From positions 62,001 through 126,000 of the forward strand of contig NZ_CANMUE010000003.1 of assembly GCF_947500975.1 (NCBI RefSeq): 64,000 nucleotides of DNA. Direction: 5' to 3'. Under the pieces are notes generated by a model that ran no database searches, was not told the DNA's origin, and saw nothing but the letters and a program-made list of their open reading frames with translations. Position 1 is the stretch's first letter, and the number at the start of each line of letters is the position of its first letter. This DNA comes from an uncultured Polaribacter sp. (GTDB lineage Bacteria; Bacteroidota; Bacteroidia; Flavobacteriales; Flavobacteriaceae). Position numbers and translations under genes: made by a program. Below, piece after piece: positions 43,686-53,373 of this stretch.

Positions 43686-45161
43686 TTACCCCAAAAACCC
43701 AATAATTAAATACATAATTACTGTAATTACACCACCAAATAAAGCATAAGGTAATTGTGTTTTTACATGATCTATATGATCGCTAGCAGAAGCCATTGAT
43801 GATATAATTGAAGTATCCGAAATTGGTGAACAGTGATCTCCAAAAATTCCTCCACCTAAAGTTGCAGCAACAACTATTGTAATATCTGCTCCATGGATAT
43901 TAGCCATTGGTACAGAAATAGCCAACATAATTGCAAAAGTTCCCCAAGAAGTTCCTGTAGAAAACGCAATAAAAGAACTAATTATAAAAACAACAGCTGG
44001 TAATAACTCTGGCGATAACCAATCTTTTGTAACATTGGCAACATAAACACCTGTTTCTAATTCTTTACAAGCATCACCAATTGCAAACGCTAATAACATT
44101 AATAAAGCTAAAGGCATTAACTCGCTAATTCCTTTTAAGGTTAAATTTACAGCTTCTTTAGGCTTCATAATTCCTTGTATAAAATACATAATCATTGCCA
44201 CTAAAATAGCAGTTATTACTGCATACAAAACAGAAGAAGAACCAGATCCTTCACCAATTGCTTGTTGAATATGGTCTAAGGTAGATGTTGATGTTTTTAC
44301 AGCACTCCAACCAGTGTAAATTAAGTTTATTGGCATCATACAAACCATTACCAAAAGTGGTACAATCATGTTGTATGCTTTTGCTTCTATCCCTTCTTTT
44401 GGTGGAAAAGAAGTAACCTCATCAGAAACCATTGGTTTTGAACCTTTATTCATTAATAAACCTGTTTCTTTCGTTCTTTTTTCGGCTTTTTTCATAGCTC
44501 CAAAATCCTTTTTTGATAAGATGATAAAAAATAAGATTCCGATGGCTAAAAGTGGATAAAAATTATATTTGATGGATGACATCATTACAGGAAATGGCTT
44601 GTCAATACCTTGTGTCAATAATAATCCCATAATAAAAGCACCCCAAGCATTAAACGGAATTAAAATGGATGAAGGTGCAGAACTTGAATCTGCTATGTAA
44701 GCTAATTTTTCTCTTGGAATGCCTAATTTATCAAAAATTGGGCGATATAAAGTGCCTACGGTTAAAGAACTAATACTTGTTTCTACAAACAATAATAAGC
44801 CTGTTAAAGTGGCTAAAATTTGTACCATTACTCTGCTATAGCCCGTTTTTTTAGTTTCAAGTTTTTCTAACCTTTTATTAATGATATTTATAAAACCTTC
44901 AACACCTCTAGAATATTGAATAAAAATTAACAAAGCACCAACCAAAGCACTAAACATAATGGTTCTTGTATTTCCTTTTGACTGAAAAACATTTACCATT
45001 GCTTCTATCATCGCTAAAGTTCCATCTAAAGGATTCCAGCCTTTGATAATTATCCAAGAAAACCAAATACCAAATAATAATGCTATATAAACTTGCTTGG
45101 TTTTTAATGCTAAAATAATTGCCACAATTGGTGGAATTATTGATAGAAATCCATATTCCAT
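43686..45161 (-). CDS. Na+/H+ antiporter NhaC family
   Basis: About 491 residues with 11-12 membrane helices. The hallmark block GGIFGDHCSPISDTSIISS and the AFSTGTSWGTF segment are diagnostic for NhaC. I choose ATG 45161 (MEYGFLSIIPPIVAIILA) because it starts right at the first helix; an upstream in-frame ATG at 45224 adds 21 polar residues. Exchanges sodium for protons (or dicarboxylates in some relatives). The repeat unit 3 abuts its 3' end. Confidence 0.9.
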   Translation of the reverse strand: MEYGFLSIIPPIVAIILALKTKQVYIALLFGIWFSWIIIKGWNPLDGTLAMIEAMVNVFQSKGNTRTIMFSALVGALLIFIQYSRGVEGFINIINKRLEKLETKKTGYSRVMVQILATLTGLLLFVETSISSLTVGTLYRPIFDKLGIPREKLAYIADSSSAPSSILIPFNAWGAFIMGLLLTQGIDKPFPVMMSSIKYNFYPLLAIGILFFIILSKKDFGAMKKAEKRTKETGLLMNKGSKPMVSDEVTSFPPKEGIEAKAYNMIVPLLVMVCMMPINLIYTGWSAVKTSTSTLDHIQQAIGEGSGSSSVLYAVITAILVAMIMYFIQGIMKPKEAVNLTLKGISELMPLALLMLLAFAIGDACKELETGVYVANVTKDWLSPELLPAVVFIISSFIAFSTGTSWGTFAIMLAISVPMANIHGADITIVVAATLGGGIFGDHCSPISDTSIISSMASASDHIDHVKTQLPYALFGGVITVIMYLIIGFLG

Positions 45162-45244
45162 AAAAAATAGTTTTTGTTTTGTTAAAGGTAGTAAATTTAT
45201 TAAGTCATAATTTGTAAATTGCATAACTTAACTAGAAAATTAAC

Positions 45245-45787
45245 ATGTCTAAATTTTACACCAAAATTACTTCTCGAGTTCAAAAATTTATGGAAGCTCA
45301 AAAAATGTTTTTTGTAGCAACTGCGCCAATTGAAGGTAGAATTAATTTATCCCCTAAAGGAATGGATTCTATTAGGGTAGTAGATCAAAATAGAATTCTT
45401 TGGTTAAATTTAACTGGAAGTGGAAACGAAACTGCTGCTCATATTTTAGAAAACAATAAAATTACTTTAATGTTTTGTGCTTTTGATGGCAATCCTAATA
45501 TTCTTAGAATTTACGGTAAAGGAAAAGCAATTCATCCAAAAGATGAGGCTTGGAATGATGCTATTAAATTATTTCCAGAAATTCCTGGAGCAAGACAAAT
45601 TTTTGATATTACAGTTGAAAGTGCTCAAGATTCTTGTGGAATGTCTATTCCTTTTTATGAATATAAAGGCGAGAGAAATCAATTAAATGATTGGGCAATT
45701 TCTCAAGGAAAAGAAAAGATTGAACAATATTGGGAAGATAAAAATCAAACCAGTATTGATGGTTTACCAACAGATATTTTAAAATAA
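45245..45787 (+). CDS. Pyridoxamine 5'-phosphate oxidase-family protein
   Basis: 180 residues with a flavin-reductase-like split barrel. The opening FMEAQKMFFVATAP and the segment LWLNLTGSGNETAAHILEN match the FMN-binding PNPOx-like group. Not the true vitamin B6 oxidase. Flavin-dependent activity unknown. Convergent with the following MFS gene, 7 bases apart. Confidence 0.85.
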   Translation: MSKFYTKITSRVQKFMEAQKMFFVATAPIEGRINLSPKGMDSIRVVDQNRILWLNLTGSGNETAAHILENNKITLMFCAFDGNPNILRIYGKGKAIHPKDEAWNDAIKLFPEIPGARQIFDITVESAQDSCGMSIPFYEYKGERNQLNDWAISQGKEKIEQYWEDKNQTSIDGLPTDILK

Positions 45788-45794
45788 ACTAACC

Positions 45795-47057
45795 TTACTT
45801 TTCATTTTTTTCTATATCATCTGTAAGATCTAAATTTCTAATTGTTGGGCTTACAATCCCAGTAGTAACGGCAGTAATTAAAGTCATCGTTCCGCCAAAA
45901 ACCACAGCAGCAACTGGTCCAATTAATTTGGCTGCTAAACCACTCTCAAAAGCACCTAATTCGTTTGAAGAACCCACAAACATAGAATTTACAGAAGAAA
46001 CTCTACCTCTCATTTCATCAGGTGTTTTTAATTGTAAAATGGTTTGACGAATAACCATAGAAATTCCATCTGCAGCACCACTTATAAACAAAGCTAAAAC
46101 ACTTACCCAAAAAATTGAAGATAATCCAAAAGCAATCATACTTAATCCAAAAATAAAAACTGAAATCAACATTTTTTTACCAGTATTTTTATTGATAGGA
46201 ATGTAGGTTGTTAACAACATAGTTACAATACTTCCCATAGAAATTGATGCATTTAAAAGCCCAAAACCTTCTGGCCCCACTTTTAAAATATCTTGTGCAA
46301 AAACGGATAAAATAGCTACAGTTCCTCCAAATAAAACCGCAATCATGTCTAAAGACAGAGCTCCTAAAATTGCTTTATTTTGAAACACAAATTTTACACC
46401 AACTTTTAAACTTTCTTTAATAGGTTCACCTATTTTTTTATTTAAAATTGGTTTCTTTTTTATTTGAAAAAGGGTAATAAAAGATAATAATACTAAAATA
46501 AAAACAAGTAATAATGTATTGTCAACATGTATCCAACTAATAAAAAAACCTCCACAAAGCGCTCCAGTAACGGATGCAGTTTTCCAAGTACTTGTACTCC
46601 AAGTTGCAGCATTATGATATATATTTTTAGGAACCAATAAAGCCACTAAAGAAAAAATTGTTGGTCCAAAAAATGAACGTAAAAACCCTCCAAAAAACAC
46701 CAATCCATAAATTGAATATAATATTGAATTTGTAGACCAATTTGCAATAATAGTATCTGTAGTTAAAAAAAATAAACCTAAACTTATTAAAGAAAAAGCT
46801 GCTGTACAAAGGGCTAATAAATTTCTTTTTTCTTTCTGATCTACAATATGACCAGCAAATAACGCCATAGAAAAGGCAGGAATAATTTCCATTAAGCCAA
46901 TTATACCTAAAGATAAAGGGTCTTTTGTAATGCTATAAACTTGCCATTCTATAACAATAAATTGCATAGACCAGCCAAAAACTAATAGAAATCTAACAAA
47001 TAAAAAAATATTGAATTCCTTAATTCTTAAAGCTGCATAAGGATCTTGTTTTGCCAT
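45795..47057 (-). CDS. MFS transporter (exporter-like)
   Basis: 420 residues with 12 predicted helices. The loop AGHIVDQKEKRNLLAL is the A-like motif between helices 2 and 3. The overall pattern resembles EntS-like MFS exporters (DUF5/MFS_3). Its ATG is three bases after the stop of an ACT-like gene, which makes one unit. Substrate unknown. Confidence 0.88.
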   Translation of the reverse strand: MAKQDPYAALRIKEFNIFLFVRFLLVFGWSMQFIVIEWQVYSITKDPLSLGIIGLMEIIPAFSMALFAGHIVDQKEKRNLLALCTAAFSLISLGLFFLTTDTIIANWSTNSILYSIYGLVFFGGFLRSFFGPTIFSLVALLVPKNIYHNAATWSTSTWKTASVTGALCGGFFISWIHVDNTLLLVFILVLLSFITLFQIKKKPILNKKIGEPIKESLKVGVKFVFQNKAILGALSLDMIAVLFGGTVAILSVFAQDILKVGPEGFGLLNASISMGSIVTMLLTTYIPINKNTGKKMLISVFIFGLSMIAFGLSSIFWVSVLALFISGAADGISMVIRQTILQLKTPDEMRGRVSSVNSMFVGSSNELGAFESGLAAKLIGPVAAVVFGGTMTLITAVTTGIVSPTIRNLDLTDDIEKNEK

Positions 47058-47060
47058 TTT

Positions 47061-47720
47061 TTAGTTTAATTTCATATCCATTAAAATAGAAAATGTTTGA
47101 TTTATATCTTCCTCTTTTACAACAATTGTCATTTCGTTTGTAGTAGAAATAATTTCTTGTAAAGGAATATCTGCCCAAGCCAATTGCTTTAAAATAAAAT
47201 AATAAATACCCGATTGTTCTAAATTTTCTTTTGGCAACTTAATAGTAATAGAAGCCAAATCTAATACACTATTAATTAATATTTCTTGCTCAAAAATTTC
47301 TTTTACAAAAGGTTGTAAATTTTTACTGGTAACAATATTAGTTTCAAAAATACCTTGAGAAACTGTTAAAAAGTAATCAGAATTTTCTGAAGACTTTGTC
47401 AAAATTTTTGCAATTTCTCTTAATAAAGAAGGTGTGTTTTTAAAGGTAAAATCGCATAAGTCAGAACGTACAATTACATCACCTAAATCTAAAGCAAGCT
47501 TTTTTATGTTTTTTCTGATACGTAATTCGCTTGCTGGAGAAAGCCTGTTTATTGCCATCATAACTGCCCCCACTTTTACTTCTTTTTTTAAAGCTGCAGA
47601 AACATCTGGTAAAATTATTCTTGCTAAAGATGAAACATTAATCAACTTTTCATTTAAAGCTTCTTCTATAAACGGTGTTTTTCTAATGGTACTTTCTACA
47701 ACTTCTTGTATTGTTTTCAT
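47061..47720 (-). CDS. ACT-like regulatory protein of unknown function
   Basis: 219 residues, soluble. The C-terminal third contains an ACT-like strand-helix pattern: LASITIKLPKENLEQSGIYYFILKQLAWADIPLQEI and NEMTIVVKEEDINQTFSIL read as two halves of an ACT domain similar to those of aspartate kinase. No kinase domain is present. N-terminal VVESTIRKTPFIEEAL is helical. It is co-transcribed with the MFS gene. Confidence 0.6.
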   Translation of the reverse strand: MKTIQEVVESTIRKTPFIEEALNEKLINVSSLARIILPDVSAALKKEVKVGAVMMAINRLSPASELRIRKNIKKLALDLGDVIVRSDLCDFTFKNTPSLLREIAKILTKSSENSDYFLTVSQGIFETNIVTSKNLQPFVKEIFEQEILINSVLDLASITIKLPKENLEQSGIYYFILKQLAWADIPLQEIISTTNEMTIVVKEEDINQTFSILMDMKLN

Positions 47721-47750
47721 TGTAATTGTTTAATAAATTATAATAATGTT

Positions 47751-47758
47751 CAAAATTA
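47751..47758 (-). promoter_or_regulatory. -7 promoter element of the ACT/MFS unit
   Basis: Minus strand TAATTTTG fits TAnnTTTG, 31 bases upstream of the start at 47720; a TTG at 47782-47784 is 23 bases further upstream. Confidence 0.4.
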
Positions 47759-47763
47759 AACAA

Positions 47764-48759
47764 TTAATCTAATTTATCGGTCAACTTTTTAAATTCTTTT
47801 TTAGGATCTTTATGATTGTATAAAACATTAAAAACAGCATCAATTATGGGTGTTTTCGCTTTGTTATCTTCCTTCATTTTAAAGGCGCTTTTAGTAGCAT
47901 AATAACCTTCTGCAATCATTCTCATTTCCATTTGCGCAGATCTAACTGTGTAACCTTTACCAATCATGTTTCCAAACAATCTATTTCTACTAAAAGTTGA
48001 ATATCCTGTTACTAATAAATCGCCCAAATAAGCAGAGTTATTAATGTTACGTTTCATTTTATGTACTTTTTTAATGAAGCGTTTCATTTCACGAATTGCA
48101 TTACTTATTAAAACTGCTTGAAAATTATCTCCATAACCCAAACCATGAGCGATACCAGCAGCAACAGCATAAATATTTTTTAACATAGCTGCGTATTCTG
48201 TACCAATTATATCATCAGAAATTTTGGTTTTTATATACCAACTATTTAAAGCATTACTCATAAAATTGGCTTTTTCTTCATCTTGACAAGCAATTGTTAA
48301 GTAGGATAAACGCTCCATAGCAACTTCTTCTGCATGACAAGGCCCTGTAATTACACCAATATTTTCAAGAGGAACATTAAATTTTTGATTGAAATGTTCG
48401 CCAATAATCAAACCTGTTTCGGGTACAATTCCTTTTATGGCTGAAAAAATAATTTTATCCTTTAAAGAAACTGTTAACTTTACTAATTCTGATGTTAAAA
48501 ATGCAGAGGGAACTGCAAAAATTAAAATATCATATTTAGCAACAGTTGCATTTATATCATTTAATAAATCTAATTGTGATGGATTAAATTCTGCTGATTG
48601 AAGATAATTTGGGTTGTGATGATCTTTTTTAATATGAGCTATTGCTTGCTCATTTCTCATATACCAACCAATAGTATTAAGATTTTCTGACAACATTTTT
48701 ACAATAGCTGTTGCCCAACTTCCTCCTCCTAAAACTGCAATCTTTAGTTGTGTATCCAT
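47764..48759 (-). CDS. gpsA: NAD(P)H-dependent glycerol-3-phosphate dehydrogenase
   Basis: 331 residues, provides glycerol-3-phosphate for phospholipids. Cofactor motif LGGGSWATAIVKML, the catalytic Lys block EYAAMLKNIYAVAAGIAHGLG, and TGPCHAEEVAMERLSYLT are all typical of GpsA. Cytoplasmic, no signal peptide. Divergent from dut. Confidence 0.94.
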   Translation of the reverse strand: MDTQLKIAVLGGGSWATAIVKMLSENLNTIGWYMRNEQAIAHIKKDHHNPNYLQSAEFNPSQLDLLNDINATVAKYDILIFAVPSAFLTSELVKLTVSLKDKIIFSAIKGIVPETGLIIGEHFNQKFNVPLENIGVITGPCHAEEVAMERLSYLTIACQDEEKANFMSNALNSWYIKTKISDDIIGTEYAAMLKNIYAVAAGIAHGLGYGDNFQAVLISNAIREMKRFIKKVHKMKRNINNSAYLGDLLVTGYSTFSRNRLFGNMIGKGYTVRSAQMEMRMIAEGYYATKSAFKMKEDNKAKTPIIDAVFNVLYNHKDPKKEFKKLTDKLD

Positions 48760-48779
48760 GTTTTATAATTTTTGAAATT

Positions 48780-48787
48780 CAAAAGTA
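48780..48787 (-). promoter_or_regulatory. gpsA -7 promoter element
   Basis: Minus strand TACTTTTG matches TAnnTTTG, 21 bases before the gpsA start. Confidence 0.45.
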
Positions 48788-48827
48788 AGAAAACTATTAA
48801 CTTATAATGAATACTAGGTTGATTTAT

Positions 48828-48835
48828 TATATTTG
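48828..48835 (+). promoter_or_regulatory. dut -7 promoter element
   Basis: TATATTTG matches TAnnTTTG, 26 bases before ATG 48861. Because it lies inside the longer frame from 48807, it supports the shorter dut start. Confidence 0.5.
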
Positions 48836-48860
48836 TCAATCATCATATTTATTAAAAGCA

Positions 48861-49292
48861 ATGAACGTACAAATCATTAATAAATCTAAACATCAAATTC
48901 CCGCCTATGAAACTGAGGGTTCTGCAGGAATGGATTTAAGAGCAGAATTGGCAGAATCAATTACTTTAAAGCCTTTAGAAAGAGCGATTGTAAAAACAGG
49001 TTTATTTATAGCTTTACCTGTTGGTTTTGAAGCACAAGTAAGACCAAGAAGTGGTTTGGCTGCTAAAAAAGGAATTACAGTTTTAAATAGTCCTGGAACG
49101 GTAGATGCAGATTATAGAGGAGAAATTGGTGTAATTTTAGTTAATTTATCTAATGAAGAATTTGTTGTAAATGATGGAGAAAGAATTGCTCAATTAGTTA
49201 TTGCAAAACACGAAAGAGTTAATTGGCAAGAAGTTGAAGTTTTAAACGAAACTGAACGTGGTGCTGGTGGTTTTGGTAGTACAGGGGTATAA
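48861..49292 (+). CDS. dut: dUTP diphosphatase (dUTPase)
   Basis: 143 residues from ATG 48861. All five trimeric dUTPase motifs are present: [45 protein letters not shown] and [10 protein letters not shown]. Hydrolyses dUTP to dUMP and keeps uracil out of DNA. The start is chosen from the promoter position and family length; 18 extra residues would otherwise be non-homologous. Confidence 0.95.
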   Translation: MNVQIINKSKHQIPAYETEGSAGMDLRAELAESITLKPLERAIVKTGLFIALPVGFEAQVRPRSGLAAKKGITVLNSPGTVDADYRGEIGVILVNLSNEEFVVNDGERIAQLVIAKHERVNWQEVEVLNETERGAGGFGSTGV

Positions 49293-49297
49293 TTAAC

Positions 49298-49909
49298 ATG
49301 TTGATTTATCAAGAATATCAACCTTTAAGAGTATCTGCAGATTGGAGAATTACAAGAAATTGTTTTTTTGAAATTGATCCGAATGAAGACACTATGTATT
49401 ATTTTCCACAAGAATTACTTTGGATGGAATCTGAACGTAGAAATCGTTCTATTAATTTGGAATGGAAACCTGAAGATGATCCTAACGGAGAATATGTACT
49501 AACAGTAATTAATACCATAGAAGAATTTGACGAAACTAATAATTGTATTAATATTTCTGGTGATTGGGCAAATCCACATTTAATATTTACTTCTAAAAAA
49601 AGATTAGAAATTGTAGCTAAATTAGAAGAATTAATGTTTTTTTTAGAAGAATTTAAAGATGAAAGAATTTTAAAAAGTAGAGGAATTGTTGATGAAAAAC
49701 TAGAGGCATTAAGATTAAAGTTTTTAGAAAAAGGATATTCTAAAAATATAGCTCTTGAAATCATTGAATCAAAAAGTATTATATTACAAAGAATGGTTTT
49801 AAATTCTAAAAATATTGATAAAGAAATGTTGCTTTTATACACTGAAAAAGGTGCAAAAAAAGCAATTAAAAACATTGCAAAAACCTTATTAAAAAATAAA
49901 AAATTATGA
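49298..49909 (+). CDS. Conserved protein of unknown function
   Basis: 203 residues, soluble, with an N-terminal beta-rich half (YQPLRVSADWRITRNCFFEI) and a Lys/Glu-rich helical C-terminal half (EIIESKSIILQRMVLNSKN). No known domain is recognised. It starts five bases after dut and its stop overlaps the PspC-like start (ATGA), so dut, this gene and the next are one unit. Function unknown. Confidence 0.7.
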   Translation: MLIYQEYQPLRVSADWRITRNCFFEIDPNEDTMYYFPQELLWMESERRNRSINLEWKPEDDPNGEYVLTVINTIEEFDETNNCINISGDWANPHLIFTSKKRLEIVAKLEELMFFLEEFKDERILKSRGIVDEKLEALRLKFLEKGYSKNIALEIIESKSIILQRMVLNSKNIDKEMLLLYTEKGAKKAIKNIAKTLLKNKKL

Positions 49910-50055
49910 TTTTAGGAGTATGTGACTGGTTAAGTACAAAAATGCAGTTTTCTGCAAAAAATATTAGAATAACATTTGTGCTTTTGATTTTATTTGGTGG
50001 ATTAGGTGTTGGTGCTTATTTTATTTTATGGTTTATAAAATTGCTTTCTAAATAA
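49906..50055 (+). CDS. Small PspC-domain-like membrane protein
   Basis: 49 residues from ATG 49906, overlapping the previous stop (ATGA). Reads MILGVCDWLSTKM, then a hydrophobic helix ITFVLLILFGGLGVGAYFIL and a short basic tail. The pattern of a GVC-x-W-L start followed by one helix is that of the PspC domain, but much shortened. Its 3' end is duplicated at 54193-54235. Its last codons overlap the end of the minus-strand GNAT remnant. Confidence 0.75.
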   Translation: MILGVCDWLSTKMQFSAKNIRITFVLLILFGGLGVGAYFILWFIKLLSK

Positions 50056-50340
50056 GAATTTTATAAACCTGACTCATTTTTCTTACGTTTTTAAACAAAA
50101 AATCATACGGTAAAAAAGTATGAGAATGATATTTGTAACCTAGCTTTTTATAAAATAAAAAAGCTTGGGGTTGCTCATCCATAGCATCTAACCAAATAAT
50201 TTCATACCCTTTTTTTATAGCTTCTTTTTCTAACCAAGCAAGTATCTTTTTACCAATTCAGTTTCCTTGCGTTTTTTGGTGTAAATAAATTCGATGTAAT
50301 TTTACTTGTTTTGTTGGTGACAAACCTTCTAATTTTTTAT
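50009..50340. repeat. Long direct repeat, left copy
   Basis: About 332 bases, nearly identical to 54193-54519. It covers the 3' end of the PspC-like gene and the C-terminal half of the GNAT gene. Differences are few: a 5-base TTTTA difference near 50022 and scattered substitutions, one of which creates a stop in the left GNAT copy. The match ends sharply at 50340. Confidence 0.9.
50048..50340 (-). pseudogene. Truncated GNAT acetyltransferase (left copy)
   Basis: Homologous to the C-terminal part of the intact gene at 54227-54766 and missing its N-terminal half. The acetyl-CoA motif GNGIGKSI of the intact protein reads G-N-stop-I-G here because of TGA (complement of 50258-50260). It is therefore doubly disabled: truncated at the repeat border and interrupted. 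Confidence 0.9.
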
Positions 50341-50480
50341 ACTACAATTATACTGCATGTAAAAATAATTGATAGATATTATAATATATTTGTATAACAC
50401 ATAATCTAAAACGCCCCAAATTCCCCAAAATTCTTTCTACAAATCTGACTATTATTTAATTCTTTAAGTGATAGTCAGAC
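50341..50480. other. AT-rich gap with a hairpin after the LuxR-type gene
   Basis: No gene. CTGACTAT and ATAGTCAG form an eight-pair hairpin with a 18-base loop (50455-50478) just downstream of the regulator stop; without a strong T-run it is only a possible terminator. Confidence 0.35.
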
Positions 50481-52058
50481 TTATAGTTTATTAAGATAAT
50501 CAAATAAGGTTATTGTTTTTAATTTTAGTTTTTTCTTAATCCTATATCTTATTGTTTCTACACTTCTAGGAGATAAATTTAGAATAGTTGCTACTTCTTT
50601 ACTTCTTAAATTTATTACAATGTAAGCACAGTGTTTTTGTTCTGTTATAGATAAAGCAGGATGTATATTTAACAACTTTTTAAAGAAATTTGGTCTATTT
50701 TTTTCAAAATCTATTTTAAAATCTTCCCAAATTTCTTCTTCAGAAATAATATTTCTTAAAGCAATATTAATTGGCATTAATTTATTTACACCAACCTTAT
50801 CATTTGTATCTATTAGTTCAGAAATAATACTCATTACATTATTTACAGCATCTTTATAAGTAGATATTTTTAATGTTTTTGTAAAAATAGATTGTTCATT
50901 TAGTTTTAATAAATACTCTATTTTATTTTTTTTGACACCCAGCTCTTTATGTGTAATTTTTAATTGATTTAAATTGTTTTCTACTTGACCATTTAAAACT
51001 TCTTTTTGATGTAACGCAATTTTTAGTTTTTTTGATGAAGTATAAATTCTATAAATTGAACACACACTCATCAAAACAAATAAAATACTACCAACAACAA
51101 TAATTTTTTGATTAAATATTTGTTGGTTTTTAATGAGTATAACTTCATCTTTTAAAGACTTTTCTATTTCTAAAAAAGTCATTTTTTTTCTTGTATCTAA
51201 TTTATTAAAAAAAAATAATAAAGAATCAGCTCTCTCTCTGTATCTTAAAGCTAATTCAAACTTCTTTTCTATTTTATATAATTGGGAATAATTTATATAA
51301 ATATTTCTATAAACTTTATAATCTTCTTCTTTATATGACTCTATATTTCTGTATTCTAGAGTATCTATTTTCTTAGTTTCAACCAAAGCTCTTTTTAAAT
51401 TTTTATGTGCAGAGATATATTCCCCTGTAAAATATTGTGCTTTTGCCCAATAAATATAAAAGAACTTCAACCTTTTAGGTTTCATTCCACTGGTATTTAT
51501 ATCGGTTATAGCTTTTTTTGCAACACCTTTAAGTTCTTCCCATTTAAGCATCGCAATATATAAATGACACAGTGTATAATAAGTATCAATTACAAAAGAT
51601 TTATCAAGAGTTTGTTCTCCAAAAAAAACAGATTTTTTTAAATATTTTTCTGCCGTTATATAATCTCTTTTCTTATAATAAAAGATCCCAATAAGGTTAT
51701 TTAATTGCGCTTTCAATTTAAAATCATTACAGTCTTCACTTAATTTAAGACCATTTAACGCATAATCTAAGTAACTTTCTTCACCATTTAAATAGTATAT
51801 TTTAACCGCTCTTAAAAAAGCTATTTCTCCTAATATACATGAATCTTTAAAAACAATTTTTTCATTATCAATAAAAAAAAGAACTTCAATTGCAAGCTCT
51901 ATACTATCATCTGTTTCAATCTCTAGTATAGCTTGGTGTATTTTATCTGGTAAATTATTATGGGTAATAGAATCCTCTTTAGAAATAGGTTTTGTACAAT
52001 TATTTAATATAATACATACAAAAACAAACACTATATAGCATATTTTTTTTTTAATCAT
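50481..52058 (-). CDS. TPR-containing LuxR-type transcriptional regulator (membrane-bound)
   Basis: 525 residues. A lipoprotein-like or membrane signal (IVFVCIILNNC) opens the protein. Residues about 30-300 are tetratricopeptide-like repeats (YIT AEKYLKKSVFFGE, RYRERADSLLFFFN). A membrane helix IIVVGSILFVLMSVCSIY follows near 325, then a coiled coil and, at the C-terminus, a LuxR/GerE helix-turn-helix (LRSKEVATILNLSPRSVETI). This one-component membrane sensor layout is common in Flavobacteriia. Its cue and targets are unknown. It is the only intact regulator in the repeat-bounded island. Confidence 0.8.
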   Translation of the reverse strand: MIKKKICYIVFVFVCIILNNCTKPISKEDSITHNNLPDKIHQAILEIETDDSIELAIEVLFFIDNEKIVFKDSCILGEIAFLRAVKIYYLNGEESYLDYALNGLKLSEDCNDFKLKAQLNNLIGIFYYKKRDYITAEKYLKKSVFFGEQTLDKSFVIDTYYTLCHLYIAMLKWEELKGVAKKAITDINTSGMKPKRLKFFYIYWAKAQYFTGEYISAHKNLKRALVETKKIDTLEYRNIESYKEEDYKVYRNIYINYSQLYKIEKKFELALRYRERADSLLFFFNKLDTRKKMTFLEIEKSLKDEVILIKNQQIFNQKIIVVGSILFVLMSVCSIYRIYTSSKKLKIALHQKEVLNGQVENNLNQLKITHKELGVKKNKIEYLLKLNEQSIFTKTLKISTYKDAVNNVMSIISELIDTNDKVGVNKLMPINIALRNIISEEEIWEDFKIDFEKNRPNFFKKLLNIHPALSITEQKHCAYIVINLRSKEVATILNLSPRSVETIRYRIKKKLKLKTITLFDYLNKL

Positions 52059-52216
52059 GTTGAGATATTATATTGTAGATATAATTACAACTCACCTTTA
52101 CTATACATGGTAAAATATAGTAAGTTTAAAAATAAATTATTAAAGCTTCATATTAATCTATATAACAGTAAGTTAAAGCTAAATTACACAAAATAAATAC
52201 AATTAAAAAGTTTTTT

Positions 52217-52528
52217 CTATAACTCTAAAATTAAAAATTTAAGTTCTAAAGGTGTTAAAGAAGACTTTAATTTAATAATAAAAGAAGCCCCGTTTTCTAA
52301 ATAGTATTCAGAAAAATTACGCTGGCGTTCTTCTAAAGAATTATTTGGTAAAATTTCATTCTGTAATAAAGTGATTCTGTTTACTACATCTTTTTGCCTC
52401 TTTTTTTCTGCCTTTAGCAAACGTTTTTCTAAATTCTCTAAACCTTTAATTTGCTTTTTTTCTTGAACATTAACAGCATTTAAAAAAGATACATCTGTTT
52501 TAACAGCAACTTCTTTTAATTCTAAAAA
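52217..52528 (-). pseudogene. bshC: bshC C-terminal fragment
   Basis: 104 codons in frame, without a start; a stop lies just upstream. It contains VSFLNAVNVQEKKQIKGLEN, LEKRLLKAEKKRQ, VNRITLLQNEILPNNSLEER and QRNFSEYYLENG, the C-terminal signature of BshC, the cysteine-adding ligase of bacillithiol synthesis. Full BshC has about 530 residues, so four fifths are missing. It abuts the decayed IS982 transposase, which probably caused or followed the truncation. Confidence 0.85.
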
Positions 52529-52544
52529 TTAATTTTATCAGTAA

Positions 52545-53373
52545 AACCATAATATTTCAGACACTTCTCAACCTAAAAAAAGAAATAGAAAATCAAAAAT
52601 GAGTAAAAGTGAAGTAATGACCATTATGGTTATTTTTTATTTAAAATCCTATCGAAATTTAAAACACTTTTATCTTTATCATGTTTGCAAACATATCAAC
52701 GATTTCTTCCCAGACCTTGTTTCTTATAATCGGTTTGTTGAACTCTAAAAGAAAATTACCCAGCCTTTATCTGTCTACTTAAAACTTCATGGATTAGGTA
52801 AATGTTCTGGTATTTCTTTTATAGATTGTACAGCTGTTAAAGTTTGTCATTACAAAAGAGAAAAACAACATAAAGTATTTAAAGGAATTGCAGAAAAAAG
52901 CTATGGAACACTAGGCTAGTTCTATGGTTTTAAATTGCATTTAATTTGTAATGATAAGGGGCAAAATTATTGATTTTCTGATTACTAAAGCTAATGTAGA
53001 TGATAGATACCCACTCAAAAACGAAAACTTTCACGATAAAATATTCGGAAAAATATATGGTGATAAAGGATATCTAGGCAACGATTTATTCGATAAATTA
53101 TTTGTAGATGGAATCCATTTAGTGACCAAATTAAGAAAAAACATGAAAAAGAAAGCACTCGATTTTATGGACAAAGTTTACCTAAGAAAAAGAGCGAATA
53201 AAGAATCTGTAAATGATGTTTTGAAAAACACCTGTCAGATTGAACATTCTAGACATTGCTCTTTTGATAACTTCTTAGGAAATTTAATAGCAGGATTAAC
53301 TGCTTACTCTTTTCTTGATGCTAAACCTTCTATTAAAGTACAAAGATTTTTGCCTAATATAGGAGTCGCTTAA
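52545..53373 (+). pseudogene. Decayed IS982-family transposase
   Basis: Reads KMSKSEVMTIMVIFYLKSYR, HFYLYHVCKHINDFFPDL, then SGISFIDCTAVKVCHYKRE and HKVFKGIAEKSYGTLG with a stop (TAA) near 52746, a TAG near 52917 and a frameshift near 52970. The remaining frame from 52951 continues with KIFGKIYGDKGYLGNDLF and ends NLIAGLTAYSF ... NIGVA. The pattern is IS982. The N-terminus is cut next to the bshC fragment. No functional transposase. Confidence 0.85.
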
